DNA of 28,047 nucleotides from an uncultured Collinsella sp. GTDB lineage: Bacteria > Actinomycetota > Coriobacteriia > Coriobacteriales > Coriobacteriaceae. The DNA is taken from assembly GCA_900541885.1 (NCBI GenBank), contig UQKW01000025.1:1-28047 (forward strand), given 5' to 3'. The notes beneath the pieces were generated by a model. That model searched no databases. It worked only from the letters and a program-made list of their open reading frames with translations, and had not been told where the DNA came from. Positions 20,853 through 27,960 of the stretch are shown here, piece by piece. A program made the translations under genes and the position numbers. Numbering within the stretch: the first letter of the stretch is position 1; every line of letters starts with the position of its first letter.

Positions 20853-22109
20853 ATGGCATTGCAATTTACAGAGCGCGAGTTCATTCCCGTGCTGCTTGGT
20901 GGCGACATCAACGCCTATTCGGTGGCGCGTGCCTTCTACGAGGAGTACCAGGTCAAGAGTCTGGTCTTTGGCAAGTATCAGACGGGTCCCGCGTACCGCA
21001 GCCAGATTATCGACTACACGCCCAACGTGGATATCGATACCATGCCCGTGATGCTCAAAACCGTCAACGGCATTGCCCAAGCGCATGCCGATAAGACGAT
21101 TGTCCTTGTGGGCTGTGGTGACAACTATGTCGCTCTCGTGGCTCAAGCCAAGGATGCCCATGAGTTGGCGGATAACATCGTCGCGCCTTACGCTCCCTAT
21201 AGCATGCTTGAGCAGTGCCAGAAGAAGGAGATCTTCTACGAGCTGTGCGAGAAGCATGGCGTGCCCTATCCGCACACCTTTACCTTCACCATGGCGATGC
21301 TGAACGCCCAGGGTGAGGCGCCTGCCGAAGTGCTCGACCAGATCGATTTTCCTTACCCGATGATTCTGAAGCCTTCTGACGGCATCATGTGGTGGCAGCA
21401 TGAGTTCGAGGGCCAGAAGAAGGCCTATGAGATTGCCGACCGCGCCGAGCTGGAACAGGTCATTCGCGATTCGTATGCCAGCGGCTACACCGACGACCTG
21501 ATCTTGCAGGATCGCGTGCCCGGCAACGACGAGTACATGCGCGTGCTCACCAGCTATTCCGACCGCAACGGCAAGGTCCGCATGATGTGCCTGGGTCACG
21601 TGCTGCTCGAGGAGCATCAGCCTCACGGTGTCGGCAACCATGCCTGCATCATTACCGAGCCCAATGACGAGCTCATGGGCGGCGTGCGCAAGCTGCTCGA
21701 GGACCTGAACTTTGTAGGTTATTCCAACTTTGACGTTAAGTACGACGAGCGCGACGGCTCGTTTAAGTTCTTCGATTTCAACACGCGCCAGGGCCGCAGC
21801 AACTACTACGTTACCAACAGCGGCTTTAACGTTGCCAAGTATGTGGTGGACGAGTATGTGTTCGACCGCCCGTTTGAGCCGGAGTTTGTGACGGCACAGG
21901 ACGAGGCGCTGTGGATGGTCGTTCCCATGGGCGTCGTCGACAAGTACGTCAAGGATCCCGAGCTGCGCGCTAAGGTGCATCGCCTGGACAAGGAAGGCAA
22001 GGGCGCCGACCCTTCGTTTATGAAGGGCGACTTTGTCTTTAATCGCTGGCTGCGCATGTGGCACACCAAGCTGCGCCACTTTAAGCTGTTCAAGACGTAT
22101 TACAAGTAG
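20853..22109 (+). CDS. ATP-grasp carboxylate-amine ligase, possible D-aspartate ligase
   Basis: 418-residue ATP-grasp enzyme. An N-terminal pre-ATP-grasp fold (PVLLGGDINAYSVARAFYEE) is followed by the ATP-binding lysine region (PMILKPSDGIMWW), the lid, and the magnesium-binding end (FKFFDFNTRQGRSNYYV). Enterococcal D-aspartate ligase (Aslfm), which adds D-Asp to the side chain of the peptidoglycan stem peptide, belongs to this group and sits beside an aspartate racemase, as here (22194-22940). On that basis I infer D-aspartate ligase; another amide-forming role in cell-wall or natural-product synthesis is possible. ATG 20853 follows AGGAAG by 6 bases. Confidence 0.8.
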   Translation: MALQFTEREFIPVLLGGDINAYSVARAFYEEYQVKSLVFGKYQTGPAYRSQIIDYTPNVDIDTMPVMLKTVNGIAQAHADKTIVLVGCGDNYVALVAQAKDAHELADNIVAPYAPYSMLEQCQKKEIFYELCEKHGVPYPHTFTFTMAMLNAQGEAPAEVLDQIDFPYPMILKPSDGIMWWQHEFEGQKKAYEIADRAELEQVIRDSYASGYTDDLILQDRVPGNDEYMRVLTSYSDRNGKVRMMCLGHVLLEEHQPHGVGNHACIITEPNDELMGGVRKLLEDLNFVGYSNFDVKYDERDGSFKFFDFNTRQGRSNYYVTNSGFNVAKYVVDEYVFDRPFEPEFVTAQDEALWMVVPMGVVDKYVKDPELRAKVHRLDKEGKGADPSFMKGDFVFNRWLRMWHTKLRHFKLFKTYYK

Positions 22110-22118
22110 ATGAGCGCG

Positions 22119-22157
22119 GCGCCCGTCCGGTTTGCTTCGGGCGGGCGCGGGTATGAT
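22119..22157 (+). promoter_or_regulatory. Hairpin and -10 box between ligase and racemase genes
   Basis: An 11-bp hairpin (GCGCCCGTCCG 22119-22129, loop GTTTGCTT, CGGGCGGGCGC 22138-22148, one G-U pair) lacks a U-run. It is followed at once by TATGAT (22152-22157). It may partly end the ligase mRNA while the box starts a racemase transcript. Confidence 0.45.
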
Positions 22158-22193
22158 ACGCGCAATTGCGCAAGCGTCACCAAGGAGGCGGCG

Positions 22194-22940
22194 ATGGAAA
22201 AGCTGGGAGTTATCGGCGGTATGGGCGCCGAGGCCACGTCGTATTACTACGACCAGGTGGTGCGTCATACGGCTGCTGCCTGCGATCAGGAACATATCGA
22301 CATGGTGGTGCTCTCCAAGTCGACCATGCCCGACCGCACGTTGGCCATTAAGACCGGCGAGCATGCCAAGCTGCTGGCGACCATGAAAGAGTGCGCCCAG
22401 GCACTCGAGTCGCTGGGCTGTGCGCACATTGCCATTCCCTGCAACACGTCGCACTACTTCTACGACCAGATCCAGTCGTTTACGAAGGTGCCGATTATCC
22501 ACATGCCGCGTGAGTCGGTGCGCTATGCTCTGGCCGGTGCGGTGATGGGGGAGTGCGAGTTCGATCCCAACCTGAGTATGCCGGCCGAGCCGGTGCACAA
22601 GATTGGCATTATGGGAACCGATGGCACCGTGGGCGCGGGCGTCTACGGCCGCGAATGTAAGGCTGCGGGTGTTGAGGTTGTCTATCCCAGCGAGAAACGT
22701 CAGAACGATGTGATGTCGCTTATCTACGATGATGTGAAGGCCGGACGTGAGCCCGATATGGATAAGTTCGACCGCGTGATGTGGGAGTTCGCCCGTAGCG
22801 GCTGCGACCGCGTCATCCTGGCCTGCACGGAGCTCTCGGTGCTGCAGAAATACCGTGAGATGCCCGAGATCACCCTCGACGCCATGGACGTCCTGGTGCG
22901 CGAATCCATCATCCGCAGCGGCGCTCCCTACCGCCTCTAG
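22194..22940 (+). CDS. Aspartate/glutamate racemase, probably aspartate racemase
   Basis: 248-residue cofactor-independent racemase. Both catalytic cysteines are present: the first in IAIPCNTSHYFYDQI (about residue 83), the second in VILACTELSVL. The N-terminal GVIGGMGAEATSYYYDQVV is typical of aspartate racemases; glutamate racemases begin GVFDSGxGG. It would make D-aspartate from L-aspartate in the cytosol, feeding the ATP-grasp ligase 84 bases upstream. ATG 22194 has a strong AAGGAGG 6 bases away; the frame is open back to 22110 but that part covers the hairpin and -10 box. Confidence 0.9.
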   Translation: MEKLGVIGGMGAEATSYYYDQVVRHTAAACDQEHIDMVVLSKSTMPDRTLAIKTGEHAKLLATMKECAQALESLGCAHIAIPCNTSHYFYDQIQSFTKVPIIHMPRESVRYALAGAVMGECEFDPNLSMPAEPVHKIGIMGTDGTVGAGVYGRECKAAGVEVVYPSEKRQNDVMSLIYDDVKAGREPDMDKFDRVMWEFARSGCDRVILACTELSVLQKYREMPEITLDAMDVLVRESIIRSGAPYRL

Positions 22941-22953
22941 CTTCCGACCTGCC

Positions 22954-22980
22954 AAAAAGGGACAGGTTAATTATGGTGGG
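22954..22980. repeat. GGGACAGGTTA half-repeat (REP relic)
   Basis: AAAAAGGGACAGGTTAATTA followed by TGGTGGG. It resembles the minus-strand core of the repeats at 6296 and 7509 (GGGG-A/T-CAGGTTA-CTTTGCACC). The palindromic partner arm is missing, so it looks like a decayed or half element. A similar fragment, TTTGGGACAGTCTTTGGTGG, lies at about 25629-25648. Confidence 0.5.
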
Positions 22981-22999
22981 TTTTATCTGGAGAAACAGT

Positions 23000-23037
23000 A
23001 AAGGCCTCGGCTCGTTTGGTGCGAGCCGAGGCCTTTT
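23000..23037. terminator. Bidirectional terminator between racemase and ecfT
   Basis: AAAGGCCTCGGCTCG (23000-23014) pairs with CGAGCCGAGGCCTTT (23022-23036) around a 7-base loop, with T and A runs on the two sides. It serves two convergent genes. Confidence 0.9.
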
Positions 23038-23065
23038 GCGTTGGGCGGTTGCTGTCGGTGGTGAA

Positions 23066-23812
23066 CTAGAACAGGAAGCCGATGGCGATGAGGGCGATGC
23101 TGACGATGAGCACGGCGATGTCCAGACCCTTGATGGGATAGCGCTTGTACGAGCTGGCGCGTGTGCGCAGGTAGAAGCCGCGCTGCTCGGCGGCAAGCGC
23201 GGTGGCATCGGTCTTGCCCACGCTCGAGATGAGCAGCGGCACGCACAGTGGCAACATGAGCTTAAGCTTCTTGATGGGGTTCTTGGTGTCGTACTCGACG
23301 CCGCGTGCGGTCTGCGCCTCCATGATGGCGTTCATCTCCTGACCAAACACCGGTACAAAGCGCAGCGCCGTGGTAAAGGTGAAGGCATAGCGATACGGCA
23401 CGTGCAGCACCTCGACGCAGGCGTTGGCAAGGTCGTTGAGCTTGGTCACCATGAGCATGAGGATGAGTGGCAACGCCACACCTAGCAGGCGCAGGCAGGC
23501 CTTCGATCCCGTGATGAGGCCCGCGTCGGTGATAAAGCCCCACACCACGTTGCCATCGCGCATAAAGGCCAGCTGGAGCACCAGCATGATAAGCGCGAGC
23601 GGAATCAGCAACTTGAGCAGCGAGAGCAGACGGTCGACGACGCCGGCATAGGTACCCAGTGCAAGGGTGAGTGCCAAAAAGCCCAGCAGCGCCACGTAGG
23701 TGTCGGACAAGAAGATGCCGACGATGATGGCGGCGGCGAGGCCCAGTTTGACGACGGGGTTCAGGCGATGCAGCAGCGTATCGCCCGGCATGTAGTCGAT
23801 GACGTTAACCAC
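23066..23812 (-). CDS. ecfT: ECF transporter transmembrane subunit EcfT
   Basis: 248-residue membrane protein that couples the two ATPase domains to the substrate-binding S component. It has about five membrane segments (VVKLGLAAAIIVGIFLSDTY near the start; LLIPLALIMLVLQLAF; VALPLILMLMV; VLIVSIALIAIGFLF at the end). It carries the family's cytosolic coupling helices with the Ala-Arg-Gly signature (MEAQTARGVEYD, and AAEQRGFYLRTR as a second copy). GTG 23812 is preferred: AAGGAG lies about 10 bases upstream and the gene then overlaps the ATPase stop by 8 bases. An ATG at 23845 is possible but has no ribosome site. Confidence 0.9.
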   Translation of the reverse strand: MVNVIDYMPGDTLLHRLNPVVKLGLAAAIIVGIFLSDTYVALLGFLALTLALGTYAGVVDRLLSLLKLLIPLALIMLVLQLAFMRDGNVVWGFITDAGLITGSKACLRLLGVALPLILMLMVTKLNDLANACVEVLHVPYRYAFTFTTALRFVPVFGQEMNAIMEAQTARGVEYDTKNPIKKLKLMLPLCVPLLISSVGKTDATALAAEQRGFYLRTRASSYKRYPIKGLDIAVLIVSIALIAIGFLF

Positions 23813-25556
23813 GGTGGACCATCTCCTTGGTAATTCGAACGACATCGGTGACCTCGCTCACCTGCGCAAAAGCGGGCGAGACGGAAGATGCCAGACGGCG
23901 CGAGAGTTCAATAACCTGGGGAGGCTCCACGTAGGCACGCCGCATGAGATCGATGTTCGAGAACAGCTCGTGCGTGCGGCCGCGGTCGAGGATGCGGCCG
24001 TCGGCCATTACTACGATGCGCTCGGCAAAGTCGGAGACGACTTCCATGTCGTGGCAGACCATGATGACGGCGCATCCGCGCTCGGCCATGGTGCGCACGG
24101 TTTCCATGACGGTCATGCACTCGCGGTAGTCAAGGCCGCTCGTGGGCTCGTCGAGCACGACGATCTTGGGCTCAACCACTACGACGGAGGCAAGTGCCAC
24201 CATTTGTCGCTGGCCACGCGAAAGCGAGAACGGTGCCTCGTCGGCGGGCAGACCAAAGCGGTCGATGACCAGCTGGGCGCGACGCAGAGCCTCGGCACGG
24301 TCGATGCCGGCAAGCTCCAAGCCAAAGGCGACCTCGTCGAGCACGGTATCCTTGCAGATCTGGCGGTCGGGGTTTTGGAAGAGGGTCGCGACCTCGCGGG
24401 CAATGCGGCTCGTGGGAACGGTTGCAGTATCCAGTCCCGTGACGCGCACGCTGCCCGAGGCGGGCTTGAGCAGGCCCGTGAGCAGCTTGGTGAGCGTGGT
24501 CTTGCCGGCACCGTTCTGACCGACGATGCCCACGAGCTCACCGGGGTAGAGGGTCAGGTTAAGGTCGTGTACGGCGGCGCCGCCGTTGGGATAGGCAAAC
24601 TCAACATGGTCGAAGGTGAGTACGGGTTCGGCATCCTTGGCATGAGGACGCAACGACGGTGCATGCGGGGAACCGGCGGGCGCCTGGGCTTCGATGGCAG
24701 CGTGTGCGGGGTCGACGATACCCGAAATCAGACACTCGGCTTCGTCGACATCCAAGCAAGGGGTGCCGCTTGCCAGGCCATCGGCCTCGAGGCTATTGAA
24801 GATGCGTGTGACACGGGGACAGTCGACGCCAATGGTGCGAAGCTCATCGGTGTGTGCGAAGACCTCGTGCGGCTCGCCCTGCAGTGCGATTTCGCCATGG
24901 TTGAGCACGAGCACGCGGTTGCAGTACTCCGAGAGCAGGGCGACCTTTTGCTCAACGACGACGATGGTGATTCCAAGTATGCGGTTTGCCTCACGCAGCG
25001 TCTCGAAGACCAGCGTGGAGCTGGCGGGGTCGAGTGCCGCGGTGGGCTCGTCGAGAACCAAGACGCGCGGACGCATGGCGAGGATGGCGGCGATGGCCAC
25101 CTTTTGCTTCTGTCCGCCCGAGAGGGTGGCGATCTCGCGGTCGCGCAGGTCGCTGATGCCGACGGTCTCGAGCGTCTCGCTCACGCGCTGCTCGATCTGG
25201 TCGTGGGGAACGGCAAAGTTCTCGAGGCCAAAGAGCATCTCGTCCTCGACGACCGAGGCGACCATCTGCGTGTCGATATCCTGCAGCACACTGCCGACGA
25301 TTTGCGACACGTCGGTCAGCGAGACCTCGCAGGTGTCGTGGCCGTCAACCATGACGGACCCGAAGAACGTGCCGGTGTAGTGGTGGGGCACAGCACCCGA
25401 CAGACAGGCGGCAAGCGTGGACTTGCCGGCGCCCGAGGGTCCGATGATGCCGATGAAATCTCCCTTGTTCACGTCGAGCGAGATGTGCTTAAGCGCCTGC
25501 TCGGTCTGCGCACCATAGGAGAACGAGACATCGTCGACGTTGATGATCGTTTTCAT
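23805..25556 (-). CDS. Double ATPase of an ECF transporter (EcfA1-EcfA2 fused)
   Basis: 583 residues with two ABC domains in one chain. Domain 1 (about 5-245): Walker A GPSGAGKST, Q-loop region SVLQDIDTQMVA, signature LSGGQKQKVAIA, Walker B VLVLDEPTAALDP. Domain 2 (about 310-540): Walker A GQNGAGKTT, LFQNPDRQICKDTV, signature LSRGQRQMVALA, Walker B IVVLDEPTSGLDY. The QNPDxQ Q-loop is characteristic of ECF ATPases. Such fused ATPases typically serve dedicated (group I-like) ECF systems with a single S component, agreeing with the operon order S, A-A, T. It starts at ATG 25556 with GAAAGG upstream. A REP-type palindrome lies 19 bases before the start. Confidence 0.93.
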   Translation of the reverse strand: MKTIINVDDVSFSYGAQTEQALKHISLDVNKGDFIGIIGPSGAGKSTLAACLSGAVPHHYTGTFFGSVMVDGHDTCEVSLTDVSQIVGSVLQDIDTQMVASVVEDEMLFGLENFAVPHDQIEQRVSETLETVGISDLRDREIATLSGGQKQKVAIAAILAMRPRVLVLDEPTAALDPASSTLVFETLREANRILGITIVVVEQKVALLSEYCNRVLVLNHGEIALQGEPHEVFAHTDELRTIGVDCPRVTRIFNSLEADGLASGTPCLDVDEAECLISGIVDPAHAAIEAQAPAGSPHAPSLRPHAKDAEPVLTFDHVEFAYPNGGAAVHDLNLTLYPGELVGIVGQNGAGKTTLTKLLTGLLKPASGSVRVTGLDTATVPTSRIAREVATLFQNPDRQICKDTVLDEVAFGLELAGIDRAEALRRAQLVIDRFGLPADEAPFSLSRGQRQMVALASVVVVEPKIVVLDEPTSGLDYRECMTVMETVRTMAERGCAVIMVCHDMEVVSDFAERIVVMADGRILDRGRTHELFSNIDLMRRAYVEPPQVIELSRRLASSVSPAFAQVSEVTDVVRITKEMVHRG

Positions 25557-25574
25557 GGATACCTTTCATAGTCA

Positions 25575-25618
25575 TTGGGGACGTTCTTACATGACGAGTC
25601 GTCTAAGAACGTCCCCAA
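25575..25618. repeat. REP-like palindrome with GGGGACGTTCTTA arms
   Basis: TTGGGGACGTTCTTA (25575-25589) and TAAGAACGTCCCCAA (25604-25618) are perfect 15-bp arms; the spacer holds a second palindrome GACGA-G-TCGTC (25593-25603). It lies in the operon between the S component gene and the ATPase gene. The TTGGGGAC start is shared with the repeats at 6296 and 7509, which suggests one repeat superfamily. Confidence 0.75.
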
Positions 25619-25661
25619 AAGCTCGTTGTTTGGGACAGTCTTTGGTGGTGAAGTACGGAGA

Positions 25662-25762
25662 CGGCTTTACGAGGTGCCCCAGGTTGGCGCGAAAGAGGAA
25701 CGAAGCGTACTTGGGTACGCGAGCGACGAATGAACGCCAAGATGGGGTGGCTCGTAAAGCCG
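25662..25762. repeat. Structured repeat element, copy B (possible ncRNA or mobile hairpin)
   Basis: Outer stem CGGCTTTACGAG (25662-25673) with CTCGTAAAGCCG (25751-25762); CCCC/GGGG; then TTGGCG (25684-25689) with CGCCAA (25735-25740). Inner hairpin GCGTAC (25705-25710), loop TTGG, GTACGC (25715-25720). The internal-loop strands CGAAAGAGGA (25690-25699) and CGACGAATGAACGCCA (25724-25739) match copy A at 9477-9574 nearly exactly, while all stems differ. It starts 7 bases after the S component stop on the minus strand and is inside the ECF operon. Confidence 0.8.
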
Positions 25763-25768
25763 AGCAGG

Positions 25769-26341
25769 TTAGTTGAGCTTAAGGGCCTTCTGGATGGGCA
25801 TGTAGAGGGCGCCGACCAGAATGGCGTTAAAGACGGCGGTCATGGCGACGACGGGCAACATGGCGGCGGCGAGCTCGCCTACCACGCCGAGCATGGCCAT
25901 CTTGATGACCATGAAGATGACGCCGGAGACAAAGGTGGTCAGGAAGGTTGCAACAATGGCGATGGCGGGCTTGACCTGACCGTTCTTGCCGGCGGCGTTG
26001 ACGATGCCGGCCATGAGCATGGCGGCGATGCCCTCGGCGGCAAAATCGACGAACGGCGAAGTAGTGGTGATCTGGATCACGGCAGCCGAGATGAGGCCAA
26101 TGACGAGCGCCTGACCGATGTTGGGGCGAATGACCAGAATGGTGAGGCAAAAGGCCGAGATGATGAACTCGGGGCTGATCATGCCGCCCGAGATGCCCGA
26201 GATGGCCTTGCCGACGGTGAAGTTGAGGATGAAGCCGGCAGCGAGCAGGATGGCGAGCAGGACGAGGGCACGGACGTCGAGTTTGCCGCGGTCGGCGGTC
26301 TGGACGGTGCGGGGCTGGGCGGCGGTGGTGTTCTGAGACAT
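25769..26341 (-). CDS. ECF transporter S component, predicted tryptophan-specific
   Basis: 190-residue membrane protein with about six segments (ALVLLAILLAAGFILNFTVG; PEFIISAFCLTILVI; IGQALVIGLISAAVI; IAAMLMAGIVNAAG; AIAIVATFLTTFVSGVIFMV; LPVVAMTAVFNAILVGALYM). Small-residue ALVLLA spacing in the first helix fits S-to-T contacts in ECF transporters. The protein sequence alone does not tell the substrate. The leader upstream encodes a peptide with three Trp codons in a row and a terminator, so I infer tryptophan uptake. ATG 26341 is chosen for GAAAGG about 10 bases upstream; the frame extends 10 codons further without a site. Confidence 0.85.
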   Translation of the reverse strand: MSQNTTAAQPRTVQTADRGKLDVRALVLLAILLAAGFILNFTVGKAISGISGGMISPEFIISAFCLTILVIRPNIGQALVIGLISAAVIQITTTSPFVDFAAEGIAAMLMAGIVNAAGKNGQVKPAIAIVATFLTTFVSGVIFMVIKMAMLGVVGELAAAMLPVVAMTAVFNAILVGALYMPIQKALKLN

Positions 26342-26386
26342 GGTGAAAAGCCTTTCGGAATGGGGGTGCAAGAGAAAAGCGGAGGC

Positions 26387-26516
26387 GCGTGATGCGAATG
26401 CGATCGGGCTCGAGATAGAAAAAGGCCCCCGGTCGAAACCGGAGGCCTTCCAATCACCTAGAGCGCAAAAACAGGCGTGAGGGACTCACTGTCGACCGAT
26501 CGTATTCGCATCACGC
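26387..26516 (-). repeat. 21-bp long-range inverted repeat around the attenuator
   Basis: 26387-26407 and 26496-26516 are complementary at 20 of 21 positions (core GCGTGATGCGAAT/ATTCGCATCACGC). The upstream arm in the RNA is the leader-peptide coding stretch from the third Trp codon onward; the other arm lies between the terminator and the S component start. The pairing would close a large loop around the terminator, and a stalled ribosome would block it. Confidence 0.7.
26418..26449 (-). terminator. Attenuator terminator of the ECF operon
   Basis: On the minus strand AAGGCCTCCGGT, loop TTCG, ACCGGGGGCCTT (12-bp stem, one G-U pair) then TTTTT. It lies between the leader peptide stop (26486) and the S component start (26341), the position of a transcription attenuator. 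Confidence 0.88.
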
Positions 26517-26554
26517 CACCACCAGTTGTTGAGAGACTTCATCGTGTTCTTCAT
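26486..26554 (-). CDS. Tryptophan leader peptide (22 aa, three Trp codons)
   Basis: The short frame starts at ATG 26554, 8 bases after a strong GAAAGGAG (26570-26563), and reads MKNTMKSLNN, then WWW (26524-26516), then RDANTIGRQ and TGA. Consecutive TGG codons are the mark of ribosome-mediated Trp attenuation. GGCGTGA at the Trp codons (26517-26511) can pair with TCACGCC just after the stop (26480-26474), giving the classic 1:2 hairpin; the terminator 26418-26449 is the 3:4 hairpin. I cannot define the antiterminator with certainty; TCAC(G)CCT with AGGTGA (26459-26454) is a weak candidate. It is too short for routine gene calling, so probably unannotated. Confidence 0.88.
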   Translation of the reverse strand: MKNTMKSLNNWWWRDANTIGRQ

Positions 26555-26612
26555 GTTGGTGGCTCCTTTCGTGATGCCGTGGCGCGGTCGCACCTAGTTG
26601 CTGTTGCGCTGC

Positions 26613-26618
26613 ACTATA
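26613..26618 (-). promoter_or_regulatory. -10 box of the ECF/Trp leader transcript
   Basis: TATAGT (26618-26613 on the minus strand) in the context GCTATAGTGC. A weak TTCCCC lies 18 bases upstream. Predicted start about 26606, giving a leader of about 265 bases that contains the Trp peptide and the attenuator. Confidence 0.5.
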
Positions 26619-26640
26619 GCACAGCGAAGTGTGTGCGGGG

Positions 26641-26660
26641 AAATCTTTTTTAAAAGATTT
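26641..26660. promoter_or_regulatory. 20-bp AT-rich perfect palindrome
   Basis: AAATCTTTT-TT-AAAAGATTT. It lies just upstream of the ECF leader promoter, next to the weak -35, so a repressor or activator site is possible. It could also be a U-run/A-run boundary of terminators. Confidence 0.4.
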
Positions 26661-26691
26661 CAGGCGGGTTTCCCACCGGTCAAAAGAGCGG

Positions 26692-26733
26692 GCTGAGCGG
26701 GCGAGGCTGCCATTGCTGCCTTGCCCGCTCAGC
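26692..26733 (-). terminator. Hairpin after the LPTTG protein gene
   Basis: GCTGAGCGGGC (26692-26702) pairs with GCCCGCTCAGC (26723-26733); AGGC/GCCT extends it inward. It starts 8 bases after the stop codon. Only a short CTCTTTTG run follows on the minus strand. Confidence 0.6.
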
Positions 26734-26740
26734 TAGGACG

Positions 26741-27862
26741 TTACTCCTTATTGCGACGGTAGAGGAAGTAACCGCCCGCGGAGATGACGGCAACGCCAGC
26801 GATGGCGAATGCAGCCACCACGCGGCCATCAAAACGATCGCCGGTGGTGGGCAGGCCGCCCTTGGTGTTCGCCTTGTTGGTGGTTACCGTGGTCGTGGTG
26901 TCCGACTTGCCAGGCTTCTCGGGCTTGGTGGTGGGCTGCTCGGGCTTAGTGGGCTGCTCAGGCTGCTCGGGGGTGCTGGGCTGTTCGGGCTTACCGGGCT
27001 GCTCGGGAGTGCCGGGCTGATCCGGGGTGACCGGGTCGGTGGCAAGGGCGTCCTTGGCGTAGGTGATGGACTCCTTGAGGCCCTTGGTCTCGGTGTTCAG
27101 GTCGCTCGGGGTGAAGCGCTCGTCAAAGTTTCCGGCCTTCTGATAAGCGCGCATCTCCTGGAGCAGGGCCTTGCACTTCTTGTAGGTGTTCTCGGTGGCA
27201 GCCTTGCCTGCCTTGTTGGCCAGAGCGGTGCGACCCTCGGTGGTCGTCTCGGCCAGCATAGCGGCGTCAACTTCCTTGTTCTGCTCGATGAGCTCGTTCT
27301 GGAGCGCGTCGAGGTAGGTGCGGACACTGGTACCAAGGGTGTCAGGGTTCTCAAAGCAGAGCGAGCTGATGTCCATGAGGACGTAGTTAATGGAGTTCTC
27401 GGGCTCCTCGTTGTACACGACGTCTTTCGCATTGCAGTGGTCGAAGGAGACGGTCTGATCGCTGAAGTAGGGGCTAACTTCAGTTATCAGAGCGGAGTAC
27501 AGCGGGATGGCGACAGAGTACGCGGCACGGGAGAGCATTTCCCACTGGATGGTAGCGACTTCGGGATCATACCCGCGACGAATCTGGAAGAGATTGATCT
27601 CGGTGTTGCGCTCGCTGCCGATGCAATAAACGCCATCAGTGTTCGCGTTGAGACCAGGGACGTTCTCTCCGCGGTTGCCGAAGGCACGAATCAGCTCAAA
27701 GGTGCTCCAACCAGACTTGCCAGGCTTGAAGAACAGAGGCTGGATTTCGCTGACCATAGCTCCCTTTTGGACGGGTTTTCCATCCTTATCGGTGATAGTT
27801 TTAATTGGCTCTGTTAGACCAGGATTGACATTCCGCCCCGTCATCTTCTTGCGATTGCACAA
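26741..27862 (-). pseudogene. 5'-truncated C69 dipeptidase with LPTTG cell-wall anchor
   Basis: The readable 373 codons match the C-terminal half of family C69 (PepD-type) dipeptidases: GVYCIGSERNTEINLFQIRR and VATIQWEMLSRAAYSVAIPL followed by YSALITEV. Next come a helical region, a Pro-rich wall-spanning stretch of repeated PEQP/KPEQP (about 280-315), and a sorting signal LPTTG (about 337), hydrophobic segment and RRNKE tail. Intact members begin with a signal peptide and the catalytic Cys; both are missing. The frame starts weakly at TTG 27862 or ATG 27844 with no good ribosome site, directly after sequence unrelated to dipeptidases. I read it as a remnant cut by an insertion near 27840-27870, although sortase-anchored export cannot occur without a signal peptide. 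Confidence 0.7.
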
Positions 27863-27866
27863 TGGT

Positions 27867-27900
27867 CGCCCCTTGTCGAATCTGAATCCGGCAAGGGGCG
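27867..27900. repeat. 9-bp inverted repeat at the truncation point
   Basis: CGCCCCTTG (27867-27875) and CAAGGGGCG (27892-27900) with a 16-base loop. It lies between the dipeptidase remnant and the antitoxin fragment. It may end the antitoxin/toxin mRNA or mark the junction. The rest of 27863-27960 shows no gene. Confidence 0.45.
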
Positions 27901-27960
27901 ATGCGCCCGAGACCGGACGAGTTGCTCGCCTGGCCCTGCCGTTTCATGCCGACCTGCCGG

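Noticed and set aside
22119..22148. Intrinsic terminator after the ligase gene
   Set aside because: The stem is strong but no U-run follows; listed only as a hairpin.
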